Shown here one piece after another: positions 21,883 to 33,207 of a DNA stretch of 64,000 nt. The notes below the pieces were generated by a model that saw only the letters and a program-made list of their open reading frames with translations, had not been told where the DNA came from and did not search any database. Every line of letters begins with the position of its first letter. Positions within the stretch are counted from its first letter, which is position 1. Both the position numbers and the translations under genes were made by a program. This DNA comes from Apodospora peruviana (taxonomy: Eukaryota; Ascomycota; Sordariomycetes; Sordariales; Lasiosphaeriaceae), in contig JAUEDM010000003.1 in the NCBI GenBank assembly GCA_033439685.1, forward strand, positions 1,642,001 through 1,706,000. Reading direction: 5' to 3'.

Positions 21883-24791
21883 GGATCGTGTCGTGGTTTA
21901 GGTCCCAGAACGGGGCCTCTTGGTTTTGGCGTGTTCTGTAGTCTTGTTCCTTTGCTTCCTGTCCACACTCTTGCCTGTATCTTGCGTTTACTCCCTTAGA
22001 CCCCTTTCGTCGGTCTGCTATTATCATGCCCCTCGTGCTGACTTGATAAATAATGGCGAGTGGGTTTCGTTTACTAGAACCAGCAGCTGGGTACCATCAA
22101 GGGGGCTGGGCAAGGGCCTAATTATACTGCACATTGCTGCCACAGCTGGGTGTGTCCGAGATGGCGGCAGCGCAACCTCGCGGGCCAGACACACATGAGC
22201 CCTCGCACGACAACCACTGGGGACCGTTCGCCAACGCGAAAGGGAGGATATCCCTGCGGGGTCTACATCTCCATACAATGCCTCGATGCGAGACCTGCAA
22301 AACCTGGGAGGGGGTTGGCAAGCGAGGGGGGTGGTTTGCCGTGATGTGGTGTCTCGGTGGCATCGATTGGACACGATCAAGATCGGCAACGATAAAAATA
22401 ATGAGCTAATCAGAGAGAACGTCTCACGAACCCCGGAAGTCATCCAAGGGCTGTTCGGCGTAACGATGGCCCGCATCTTATCCCACACAACTCGGTACCG
22501 TATGTACAGAGTGGTGCAAAGAGATTGAAGTTGGATTTGAGACCTACCGGTAGGTATTCCGTACGGAATATGGTACGGATTAGTGTACAGTCCACCAATG
22601 CATGGCTGCGCCACTGCGCCTGCATCCGTTTCCGCTGCAGGGGCTCGATACGGGAAATGGCAGCTGGTTTGTGTGTTCCCCACGAATCTTGTTGATCCAT
22701 GTGGAGGGTGAAGGATGGCGGCAAGCCGCCGCACAGGTGGCTCGACGTTCAAACGGCTGGGAGCTAACGGTCAGCAGGTTATTGTACCTACACTAGGTAC
22801 ATACAGATCTGCGATGGAGAAGAGGTTCTGCAAGCCATTGCGAGCCGCAGCCGTGAGGTCAGGTCAAAAGTTGCTGACTGCTCTGGAGTGAAGGGAAGGG
22901 CAGTGGGAGTTGGGGACCGGGCAAAAGAGTCCCTCCCGGATTTTGCCGAGCCACCTATCGAGATAAACCAAAGCTACTCTGCAATCCGTGCACTACGGAC
23001 GGCAGTACACACCTGAAAGCGTGCCAAGGTTAATGTGGGTAAGGACGCCTTCCATTGGATGCAAAACTGCAACGTCTGTATGCACCTTATTTCAACAAAC
23101 ACCCATCTCCCGTCAAATATTACCTTTCCAGCCTCAGCGGCCCGGCAGTGATGCACTGCCCTGTGCCCAGTCCCAGCTCATACATCAGATTCAGCGCTCG
23201 CTGAGCCTCCAAGGTGCGGCCAATGGATGTCTCGTCGTCATCAGCCCGCTGTGTGCGTCTTCTCTGCTCGACGAGCTGGACCTGTTGCGGACGATGTGGT
23301 GCAACCTTTGGTCGCGCTTCCTACACTCGGTGCAGCATCCAGTTGGCTGCTTGACTTCCAGGTTGGACGGCCAGGCGCCTTATCGTATCTTCCGTATTGG
23401 GACTTCCTGTCGCCGACACATCTCGTTGCCCGGGTACAGATGCACGGGTTTATTGGACCTACCGTAGGGTTCGGTGCTTCTGGGGACATCATGATGGTAC
23501 GAAGTATTCCGTACCCAGGATACGGAATAGACATGTGTTTGCCAGGATGCCAGTGGTTACCTTACTTCCAGAAACCACCGCCAACTGTCGGCAGGAGAAG
23601 GAACTTGGAAGGTGCTCTGTTTCCCGAGTTCGTCCTCCGAGCATACCTACCTCCATCCATTTCTTCTTTCCACCGTTCTTTCTGCCGGCAAGCACAGTCT
23701 ACAGAGTAAGGTACTCAGTAAGGTCAGGCAAGGTAGGTACGTTCGATCTGCCCGTCATGTTGCTGCTGTCTTCCATGAGCGCCGACTCTGCCCTGGCCAA
23801 TCATTGGCAGCAGCATGTGGTGCTGCAGGCAAAGGTACCGAGATGGGCAACTGCAACTATAGAGAACAGACCACACTGGCATACTGGCATCCATGGAAAC
23901 CACCATCCAGCACATACTGGCAAACTGGCAGCTGCTACCTACCCCACCTGCTTTGATTCTCCCACCGCACTGCAATTGGACTGGATGCTACACCACATGC
24001 AAGCGGCTGAGCTGCCAGAGCAAAGAGAGCCGATAGAACAACTCCTTTCCCACGCGGGGACCCCCCCTCCAATTTCCCATGCCGGCCGGCCTGGCCCTGT
24101 CGTGCGTGCGTGCGTGCGTGCCCATGCTTGTGGTGTTCGTCTGCCTACGTTACCTCCACATTGAGAGAAGCAGAAAAAAGGAGGAAGATGATGAATACCA
24201 ACGGTCCAACCCGATGACAGCGCGTCGTCCGTGTCGCCGCAGCCTGACCTAGCCAACGTTATCGACCTGGCTCTCGCCCTCACCTTCGCTACCCGGCCGC
24301 ACGGCGGGGCTTCAACATCCCTATCTGCTATGTATCCCTATCCGACCACCCATGCAACGAGATCTCAAGATCGGGCAGGTCAATCTGAACACAACAGCGC
24401 CTCACACCTCATAGCTCATCATAGCTCGTAGCTTGCTTCTCAAACCCACACCCCTATTGTAGTCTTACTTACTTTCTTTGGTCTCGTTGCCGCCACTCAC
24501 CCACCTCGACAGAAGCTGTGAGCCCGGAGTCCTGACCCGAGACCGATAGAATCGGGCAATACTGGGCCTGATATGACCAGATACTGCCCATATCTCTATC
24601 CTGACCGTCCGGGACTCCTTTGGCCTTACTGATCGGCGAACCCAACGACAAGCATCCCCAATCACGGAGGTCGCTCTAATCGCCGCGGAGCCGGCTTTCC
24701 CACCCTGGGAAGTGCCGTATTGGGCACCGCGCCGACGCCTCGCGCCCCTCCCCCGCCGGTCACTCGCTCGCGTGCCGTGCCATGCCATGCC
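21883..24791. other. Long divergent intergenic region
   Basis: About 2.9 kb between the permease start (-) and the large conserved gene (+). The longest open frame, 23397-24164 (255 codons), has no recognisable domain, many Cys/His/Pro/Arg residues and no splice support, so it is not called. Visible items: palindromic CCGTACGG at about 22560, more GTACGG/CCGTAC words near 22495, 22573, 23498-23526, AGGTA-type words at about 23706-23740, a (CGTG)5 run at 24101-24121 and repeated CATGC at 24775-24794. Confidence 0.5.
24101..24121. repeat. Short tandem repeat, (CGTG)5
   Basis: Five perfect tandem copies of the tetranucleotide CGTG in non-coding DNA. Confidence 0.9.
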
Positions 24792-27700
24792 ATGGCCTCC
24801 GCCCCGCCGCCATCGTCGCTCTTCCTCCGCCTGGCCACCGCCTGGGGCCATCTATCCCTGCGCAGTGATGTTGACGACATCATTCTCGAGCTGCTCGGTC
24901 ATTTCTCTTTGGAGAAGATATACGCCGGCACTGGACCTGGTGAGAGGCGTGCCTACCAACATCTCGTCAAGTCCCTGCTCGCCCAACTCAGTACCATATT
25001 CTACATCCAGCGACTGACGTTGCCGGCCGAGAACGCCCACGTGGGCTGGTATCTCGGGTTTCTCGTGAGTTGGGAGGTGACGTTGCGCAGCGTCGAGCTT
25101 GTCCTTCAGATTGTTGCTGAAGGACGCGAGAGTCTCTGGGAGGATCGCCCCCTCAGGGACAGATACCTGGCCGAGTTCCTCTTGTCCGCCTTACGCATCC
25201 TCACCCTCCACCCCAAGGCCGCTGCAAACCAACGGGCCAAGGACCGCCGGGATCGCTTTGCCCGCATCCACAGGTCCCTCGAGCAGGTGTTTGACAGTTA
25301 TCCGGGGCCCAAGTCATTCCTGCTCGAGGTGTGCAAGGAGGTGACCAACCGTCTGCACGTAGATCCCGACACACTTGGCCTGCCCTCAAAGCTGAGGTAT
25401 GAGACGCCGAACTTGACATCCGAACTGGTAATTACTTCACAACCACCTAGCTCCATATCCTTCAGTGCTTGTTCCGAAATTGCTGACACTCTCTGTGCTT
25501 AGTACCCTCTGGCCGACTGCCTTTCTCCCAACTATATATCCGAGCTTGCTCCGGCTTGTGAGTCTCCTGTCGGCTGGCTGCCACAATTCCTGGCGCTACG
25601 AGATATCTCCCAATTTGTCGTAGGCGCGTCGATACAATATGCTGCCAATCGTGAGACTCGCGACGTGCGTCTCCAGTCTGCCTCGGCCGCATCTCGCAAC
25701 GCCATTCTGGGCGCACTTGACAACATACGCATCCCCTTCGGACTCTCTAGAGTCGACATGGTGGCGGCCTTCAGTAATACGTTTCGCATCATTCTCCCCG
25801 ATACCCCCGACCTCTCGCGGCAAGACACATCTGGATCCAGAGGAGACGAATATGAGCTGGACGCAGTTGATGCTCTATGTGCGAGACTAAAGGAAAGACA
25901 GGTCATCCATCGCATGAGCGACAGAGAAACCATGATCAACGTCTCTCAGGTTGTCAGAAATATTCTCCTCCAAGACGATCCGGCCGGCCAGTCTGGAACT
26001 GCGCGGCCTAGTCTCTATGCTGTCAATTGTCCACAATGCCATCTTGTCGGAGGTTCCCAGATAAGGACATCCAACATTGATGTTCCTGTAGGTCTAGATC
26101 CTCCCCCTCTACCACCCGTGTTTGTGTCTTCCATTCTACAGTCCCTGTCTTCTAGATGTGTCCCTGCAGGCGGAAGCAGTCTACCACATATTCGCCCGCC
26201 CAGAAGATATCGTCCGCTTAAAACCCAGAGTCACGCCTGCTGATTACATTGTGAACATCCAGTCTGATTCATCCGGGGCCCTTGAAGTACGTCTTCCACC
26301 ACGCTCGAGGTGTCATTCTTGCGGAGAAGTCATAACTATGGTTCGCGAAATATCACTAGCGAGACGGACCTGGGAACTACTCAGGCCTCTGGAGCCTGAT
26401 GCTGATACGATCAACGTAGAACGGCATCTGCCAACACATTTTCAGCTTGGGCCACCTAAATTTGAGGCTGGTCTTCTCGGTTCCGGATACAGCGCCGCTC
26501 TCAATGAGGGGGAACAGAGTTCGGGCGCTTACCAGAGACCCAAGCTTGAAAGTTCGACCTCCGTGGACCGTACGCGTCTAGTTTCCCCTTTGTCACCCCA
26601 GTCCTCGGCGCTCTTTCAAGCACCCGCTTCGTTTCATGCTGAGGTATTCCCTCCCAACAGTCATCAACAGCAGGCCATAAGGGGACAAGACTTTGCACAT
26701 GATATGGGGTACACTCCGCCAGATGTGAATATCTCAGCAGAACCGTCCCCCTTCTCTCAGTACAAGCCTGCCCAACCCAGCACTAAACTATCTCCCATGA
26801 TGTCCCCCACTGATCCTAGGACAATCCCATCACTCAACACACCACCCGAAAAAGGGAAGTCTAAATGGAGACTGAAGTTCGCCGCGGCAAGAAAACCATC
26901 TATCGGCACCTCTGCGGACTCGAGCTCCCTCTCGTCGACTGCGCTCGAGGCCCAGAAACTGGAGGAAATACCTTTGGGAAGCCTCTGTAGCGCATCGAAA
27001 ACTGCTGCGCGGGGAAAGAGCGCAAAAAATGTTCATGTAGAGCTGTCCCAGAGCTCGTCGCTTGCCCTATTTTGGACTCAGTTGTCGATACATGTCTGGG
27101 ATGTAGGCATGTCCCCTCCGATCATGACGCGGGCAATTTCAACCGAAAGCACATGTCTCCTGGCAGCCGTGGCAAAGCTACACCTGGCTTACGTGATAGG
27201 TACCAGAGACCAAAGACTGACCGTAAGCCCGTATCCATCCACCGCCCATATCTTCGTCGTTCGTCGGGCTAACACCACCTTAGCTGCGGATAATTAACCT
27301 CCTGCAGCCGTCCACCCCGGCAGCCGAATACCGCATTTCTTCATCACTGTGGTGTAAGAGTATTGCGATTGATAGAGAGGAGAATTATGTCGTGATTGGC
27401 TTCGAGAGCGCCACGGTTCGCTTTTTTAAGACAACCAACACAGAGCAGCCACGAGAAGATCGTCTACACAGTCTTTACCACGCTGACTGTAGGGGATGTC
27501 CCTCCGTGGACACGCTCTCCTTTTCTAGTGACGGCCTCAATCTTCTTGCTGGGATGAGGAGCCTCAAGAGCGGCGTGATTCAAGTCTACGCATGGAAGTT
27601 CCCGTTTCTCACATTCCAAGAGACCGCCTCTTGTCGATATCACGTTCCATTGCACGAGTCCGAAGATAATGGTCTATCTTCAGTGGTCTTCCGACCTGGG

Positions 27701-28373
27701 ACAGAAGGAGAAGATAACCTGATTTGTATCTCCACTTGGACGCAGTCCGGGACCCCTATACTGGTCCAACCCCAGGACGGTCACAGAAGCGAGATCCGGA
27801 CGGATTCATCTGGTCGCCAAAACAAGCTCGGTAGTCGTATCCAGTGTGCCGTATTTTCCCCTTCGGGAAAGGAGTTGGCGATGGTTAACGACAAGGGCTA
27901 CCTCTACCAGGTTTCGAATCTGAACTCGAACGTCATGGACGTAAAAAAGGTTGCAACCTCGAGGGAGCTTACAGCAAGGTCAGACTCCTTTTCCGTGGCC
28001 TTCATGACGTTGTCGGATGAAGAGTACATTGTGCTTGCCTGGGCCGATGCCTTAAAGGCGGCTGGGTGGGTAAAAAAGATACCAACCTCCCGAGTAAGTT
28101 CCATGTTTACTGCTTCTTGTTATAGTGCGAATTGTGACATATGCTGAGAACTACCCCGCGCCTATCTAGGTGAACTTTAGCATACCGGCAATACCTGGTA
28201 TGCTATATGAGTCATCTCATGCCGGGTCGAGAGCAGACGTGTCTGGTGATGTTCTAAGACCACCAGTGGAGCTAGAGGGAGAACCTGCCCCGGTGGAGCT
28301 TGCTACAAAGGAGTCGATCTTATCTGTACGATCTGTCGATAAGATTACAAGAAAGCCTTTAGGCTCCTTTTAA
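24792..28373 (+). CDS. Large conserved fungal protein, possible C-terminal beta-propeller
   Basis: Function unknown. Exons 24792-25427, 25503-26091, 26156-27222, 27284-28093 and 28170-28373 give 1101 aa in one frame; introns are 61-76 nt. The N-terminal about 400 residues are helical and Leu-rich (ILELLGHFSLEKIY, RSVELVLQIVAEG). Two cysteine pairs follow, NCPQCHL (about residue 385) and RCHSCGEV (about 445), a possible zinc-binding pair spread around a beta-rich module. A 200-residue Ser/Pro-rich disordered stretch comes next. The last 350 residues contain short beta-type units such as YVVIGFESATVRFF, LSFSSDGLNLLAG and CAVFSPSGKELAMVNDKGYLYQV, which look like WD40 blades. The ATG at 24792 has a good context (GCCATGG); the frame is open further upstream without another in-frame ATG. 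The stop codon lies at the edge of the AT-rich isochore, so a truncated 3' end should be considered. Confidence 0.82.
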
Positions 28374-29581
28374 TGATAGTTTTGATAAATACCTAGATAT
28401 TTAAATGAGAAGGTATCTTAGAATTGTAGGAAAAGTTGTATCTAAACTAAAGACATCTGTACTAATAATTTCTCTAGTTAGCACATATCTCCTTAACATG
28501 TATATGCGTAAACTTGCAATACTAAGTCTTTAATAGGGAAATTAGTAGCTTATGTAATTAACTAGGCGAAGTTCTTTGGCTTATGTAATAGTTTCTGTAA
28601 GTGATAAATATAAGCGCTTACATTGACTGATTACGTCATTCTAGTGCACGTAATATTAGCTTGTGTGTATTCTACAGATTTAGTTAAATAGCTTCCGCTA
28701 TGTGCAACGCATTTTATAAATTCTACATATAACAGCTATTACGTAAAAAGTAGCTTAATCAAGCCTAGTGGCTGCCAGACAGCTAGCCTGATCGGGCCAG
28801 CCATTTAGGCAGCCTGAGCTGGCTTTAGCTAGGACTAACTGGCTTAGTTAAGGCTAACTAAGCAGCTAACTAAACCGGCTAGCCCCTTTAATAATCGCAT
28901 CTTTAGCGCATTTAGCTTTCTATAGTAATATCCCTCTTTTATCTTATTTACTGCAATAACTAATATTATTATTAAAATTAACTAATACCTCTTATATTGA
29001 AATTAATAATTAGACGTTAAAACTAGCGATTCGCTTTTTATAACTAAATGTAAAGAGCTGTTAAATTTAGTAAATCATCTCTTATACCAAATCGTATGAG
29101 TAAAGCTATAAAACGCTTATTAACATTGGTACAAATTATAATATAATAAGTTTAATAATAATAATAAGCTTTTTGTTAAAACCCTCATTATTATAATAAA
29201 CTAACAAAGCTACTACTTTAATTATTAAATTATTAATACTAATAAATACGTCGTTAATAATAATAATAACTACAGTTTAAGCTCTTATATCTTCTTTTTT
29301 TAACACTAAAAATAACTACGTACTTATTAACATTGTAACATATTTTTAAAAGCTAGAATAATCTTATTAATTACGGTTTTAACTCTTGCTCTAACCGTAT
29401 TTACAGGTTCTAATAAAACGGACAAAAAGAGGGGGAGATTAGCCTCAGGATTAGCGTTAACCTTATTAAAATTACCAAAAGTACGTTAGGGCTTTCTATA
29501 CTAACCAGTAGTTAAGCGAAATTTAGCGTAACTTTGGTAAGATTTATTACAAACTAAGCTGGATTTAAAGGTACCGTAGCG
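28374..29581. other. AT-rich, RIP-like DNA with no recognisable gene
   Basis: Composition drops to strongly AT-rich directly after the last gene. TpA is very frequent and every frame is closed by stops. At 28768-28885 there is a patch of GGCT/AGCT-type units like those of the R1 minisatellite. Nothing else is recognisable. Confidence 0.75.
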
Positions 29582-29615
29582 GGACATTTAAGGAGGCAGT
29601 TAGGCTAGTACTAGA
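29582..29615 (+). repeat. Isolated copy of an R1 family terminus
   Basis: The sequence GGGACATTTAAGGAGGCAG followed by TTAGGCTAG matches, with few changes, the outer end of the R1 arm at 31309 (same strand) and the arm ending at about 35105 (opposite strand). Confidence 0.55.
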
Positions 29616-29638
29616 GATTACCATAGCTACGTAGCTAG

Positions 29639-29687
29639 TGTGACGGGCGGTACAATTGAGCCTATTGAATTGATTGCGACCGTCACA
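29639..29687 (-). mobile_element. 49-bp mini MITE-1 (one end only)
   Basis: Begins TGTGACGGGCGGTACAATTG and ends GCGACCGTCACA. It equals the reverse complement of the last ~48 bp of MITE-1, from the internal GACGGTCGC inverted repeat to the end. It is thus a near-perfect palindromic end without the other half. No clear target duplication (GCTAG / CTTAT). Confidence 0.65.
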
Positions 29688-29928
29688 CTTATAAACCCCT
29701 TTAAGACCCCTTTAGACCTAAACCTAACTTCTTTTCCCCTCGTATTTACCGCCTTATATTTTCTATCTTGTATTCGATTAATTAACGGATTGATTTATTA
29801 GTTAACTAATTAATTATTAATCATTATATAAATATATTAATCATAATTTTTAACTAGTTAAGCTAGTAGATTCACTAAATTATTAACTAATTTTAGCTAA
29901 TTAGCCTTAAATAGTTAATGTCATGGCG

Positions 29929-30045
29929 TGGCGCTATGCAGTATATAATCCACAGTATTCTAAGCCTTATCAACTTGGAATTCAACATCCTTTTGTAATG
30001 GGAAGGTTAGCTCAATGGTGTAGGTCATTGTGAGACGCTGTCATG
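29929..30045 (+). mobile_element. MITE-2 copy
   Basis: Begins TGTCATGGCGTGGCGCTATG and ends near GACGCTGTCATG, the decayed form of GCCGTCACA. Flanks GTTAA and GTAAA match at 4 of 5 positions. The segment GGAAGGTTAGCTCAATGG resembles the 5' part of a tRNA but is not followed by a tRNA fold. Confidence 0.8.
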
Positions 30046-30062
30046 GTAAATATAAAGGAAAA

Positions 30063-30085
30063 GGGGGGGGGGGGGGGGGGGGGGG
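30063..30085 (+). repeat. Poly-G run (G23)
   Basis: Twenty-three consecutive G in an otherwise AT-rich, C/G-depleted stretch, directly after a MITE-2 copy. Confidence 0.95.
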
Positions 30086-30750
30086 TGTATAAAGCGCTAG
30101 TTGTAGGCCTTAAGATAGGTGCCAGGAGGCTTATAGGTATACGGATTAGGAAGGGGTATAGAAAAAGGAAGTGCTTTGTAATTAAACTATTATACAAATA
30201 AATTATTATTTACAGCTATTTTACTACCGAAAAGAAGTACCTAGCTTCTAATTTAGAACGTCCGTATTGAATTTTAACTAGTTAAAGTACCACTTAAAAT
30301 ATAATTAATTCACTTTATATAAACGGTACGTCGTCTTTAAGTTTTAAATCTTATCGAAATCATCTTTAAAATAAAATAAAATAAACTTTAAATGTAGGTA
30401 CGTTTTACCAAAGTATTAATATTAAAGATAAACTAATAAGTACAGTTATAATAGCGGAGTTTAATACCGGTAGAGATTGCCTTTTCAAGTAATTACTTCC
30501 TTACGGTCTTTGGCTAAGCGTAACTTTTTGCTTTTAAAGTAGATGGATAATTTATAATAGTATAAAATAAAGTAATAAAGAAATCCGGTATTACTAATAG
30601 ATTACTTTAAAGCTTTTAGCTAATTTGGAAAAGCAATATTAAAAATTCGTTAACTCGGTCTTCGGTACCATAAAGTTTAAAAGCGTCTACTTAAAACCCT
30701 AATAATTTTATATTAAAATATCTTAAATAGAATTTCGTTATATAAATAGC
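30086..30750. other. AT-rich decayed DNA
   Basis: No open frame of note and no repeat that I can assign. Confidence 0.6.
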
Positions 30751-30754
30751 TATA

Positions 30755-31308
30755 CCATAGCGGGAAAATGTCCTAGGCAAATATGCTAATAGGCCTAGCT
30801 ACAGCGACTGTCATAGTAGTTCAACTATCCTGGTCGCATCATAAGGCCCTGTAATTAACAACTTCCTTCAGGGGGTTTCTGCTAAAGCTTTCAATAGCTA
30901 TCGTGAAGCCGCGCAAGGCTTCTACCCCTTTAAACCACATAACGCTCTTACCCCAACCGAGCCGACCAGCGCCGTACAACTACAATGCTCCTACCCTTTT
31001 GGTCAATTAACAAGTAAACCATAACATCAACGAAGCATCTATAATTAATTCAACATTCAACAAGTTGAAAACCAGTCAATCGAAGCCAGTCAATCAAAGC
31101 CAGTCAGACCATTAAAGCCAATCAATCAAGGCCAGTCAATAAAGTCAACCAGTCGAAACCAATTAATTAAAAGCAGTCTAACCAATAGAAGCCGGTTAAC
31201 ACCAGTCAATCGAAGCCAGTCGGAGCCAGTCAGACCAACCAGTCGAAAAGCAATCAAGGAATAAAAGTCAGCCAGTCAAAGCCAATCCAGCCAGTTAAAA
31301 CTACGAAA
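30755..31308 (-). repeat. R1 repeat arm (minus orientation)
   Basis: Contains, in reverse, the R1 landmarks: the CTATAGTAG/TAGTTCAACTATCC block, the CTTTCAATAGCTATC block, the GC-rich ACGCTCTTACCCC..GACCAGCGCC core, then a minisatellite of AGCCAGTCAATC-type units at about 31025-31300. It lies back to back with the plus-strand R1 arm that follows. Confidence 0.7.
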
Positions 31309-32396
31309 GGGGGAGATCTAGGGAGGCAACTAGCCTAGAGAGGGGCAGCTGGGCTACCACCAAAAATTATCCTAGTCAAGCTTTCTATGCAAGTGGGCTT
31401 TCCTAGGCTACTCAATCTCCCTAGCCTAGTTTACCCACAGGCCTACATTTATCAGCCTATACTTACCGGCTAACACCTACAGCCCTTCATTTCCGTCTAC
31501 CCCGCTTACTCTACGTACCCTACGTATCCTTTTATATACTGGCTTACCAACCGTTGATTATATGGCCGACCATCAATTAGCCGACCGTCGAAATACCAAT
31601 CGATAATTAGTATTTAGTTGTATTAATTATAGTTTTTAATTGGCTAGCTGGCTAGCTTACTTAGTGATGGCGGAATCCACGCTCATAACACGCGTACAGT
31701 GCAATAGTACGTATGTTATGGTTTGGTGAAAAGAAGTATGTAGAATTGACAGATGCTGCGAGAGCTGCAGAGGTCTTATGCCCTCTGTAGACCCTGGGCT
31801 AGTAGTCTACTTTGACCTAGTGCCTATGGTGGGGCCCCGAGCTTCCATAAGCCGGGGGTACGTGCTAACTCACGTGCCACCCATTCACACTCTATCTATC
31901 TACGTCATGATGGCAGTACGGTATTACTTAGTTAGTCATTTAAACCTACTTTAAGTGGTTAGCTTTAACTAGCTGACTGGCTTCAATTGACCGGCTTTGA
32001 TTACCTGATTTCCGACCTATAAAATGACTAGCTTGTTAATTAGCTTGTAAATTGGCTTTAACTTGTTGAACTGACTGCAGGGGGCTTGTTCACGCATGAC
32101 TTGCTTATTGATTGACCGGAAGGGGCAGGGGCGTTGTGGTTGCACGGGGACCGGTTGGCCAGGTCGGGGTAAGAGCGTTACATAGCTTGAAGTGGCAGGA
32201 GCGCTGCACGGCTTACCGATAGCCACCGAAAGTTTCAGATGGGGGGGTGGGGGGAGGGAGGACCTAAAGCATTACAAGGCTCTACTATGTGGCTAAAGTA
32301 GTTGATCTCTTTAGATAGTTTGACCGCTATAATAGACGCTATACTGTAGGGCTGATATAGTAGTTGCGTTAGGGCATCTCCCGTTACGGTAGTTAT
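31309..32396 (+). repeat. R1 repeat arm (plus orientation), interrupted
   Basis: Starts GGGGAGATCTAGGGAGGCAACTAGCCTAG-like, then a leader to about 31560, a GGCTAGCTGGCTAGC minisatellite, a GC-rich core (GACCGGTTGGCCAGGTCGGGG-like, about 32150) and the distal block TATACTGTAGGGCTG..GTTGCGTTAGGGCAT. An insertion of 249 bp sits at 31675-31923. Confidence 0.75.
31675..31923. mobile_element. 249-bp insertion inside R1, flanked by 8-bp direct repeats
   Basis: GC-richer than its surroundings. It starts TGATGGCGGAATCC and is flanked on both sides by TTACTTAG (31667-31674 and 31924-31931). R1 sequence resumes after it. No coding potential and no clear terminal inverted repeat, so the class is unknown. 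Confidence 0.55.
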
Positions 32397-32822
32397 ACTA
32401 ACTTCGATTAATTAGCTTTAACTAGCTTAACTAGCTTTAAATAGCTTTGCTGGATTTAACTGGCTTAACTAGCTTCAGCTATCTAGTTTAACCAGCCTTA
32501 ATTGGCTTTTAGCTTATTAACTGATTTTAATTTATTAAATTAACTATAAGTGCTCTGTTAATGTTATAACTTATTAATTAACTGAAAAAAGGTAGGAGTG
32601 TTATAGTTAGCTGTAGGGGGGCGGGTTTGTCCGGTTAAGGTAAAAGCGTTATGCGGTTTGATAATAGCTACTAAAAGCTTGAGAGGGAAGCCCTTGAAGA
32701 ATTATAGTGCCTTAATATGTAGCTGAAGTATCTGGTAGTTCATTTCGCTAGGATAGTTTGACCCCTACAATAAACGATATACTGTAGGGTTGCTATAGTG
32801 GTCGCGTTAGGGCGCTACGGTA
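32397..32822 (+). repeat. Partial second R1 copy, tandem to the first
   Basis: Repeats the minisatellite and the distal half of R1 (ATAGCTACTAAAAGCTT, TATACTGTAGGG, GCGTTAGGGCG). It lacks the outer leader. Confidence 0.65.
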
Positions 32823-32977
32823 AACTAGCTCTAACTAGTTGGACTAGTTACGCTTGATCGGGTTCGATTGGCTAGTTGCTTTTAATTAAGGGCCGTCTAT
32901 TCGAATAAAGCCGAATGTCTTCCTAAATAGGTAATCTTAGATTAGCATCCTCAGCAAAACTCTCAAAGCTTTATACG

Positions 32978-33146
32978 TGTGACGAGCCAGTGTAATAACC
33001 CAAACCATTACAACAAACCCCCCTCAATCGCAAAAGGATGCCAGGATACCAAAAGGTGCTATGCTAACCTTCGGAATTCTAACGGGTTATATACCATTGA
33101 CAGTCGCAATCAATTCAATCAAGGCTCAATCGCATCGGCTGTCACG
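32978..33146 (+). mobile_element. MITE-1 copy
   Basis: Begins TGTGACGAGCCAGTG and ends CGGCTGTCACG. Internal landmarks AAAAGGATGCCAGGATACC and GGGTTATATACC are shared by all copies. Length 169 bp. Confidence 0.85.
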
Positions 33147-33207
33147 TAATGTTATAATTAATTACATTGAGTTTATAGAGTTTTAAGCTGAAGAAAGAGT
33201 ACAAGAA

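Noticed and set aside
23397..24164. 255-codon plus-strand frame in the long intergenic region
   Set aside because: Amino-acid content looks random (many Cys, His, Arg, Pro), it runs through intergenic words and a CGTG microsatellite, and several equally long frames overlap it on both strands.
2644..28373. A biosynthetic or defence gene cluster in the gene-rich half
   Set aside because: The genes are unrelated housekeeping functions on alternating strands with no shared pathway or tailoring enzymes.
29929..30045. tRNA gene suggested by GGAAGGTTAGCTCAATGG
   Set aside because: No anticodon arm, no B-box and no CCA-side stem; the block is part of a repeated TIR element.
31025..31300. CRISPR-like array of AGCCAGTCAATC units (and other R1 arrays)
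   Set aside because: Units are contiguous and degenerate with no spacers; this is a minisatellite in a eukaryotic genome.
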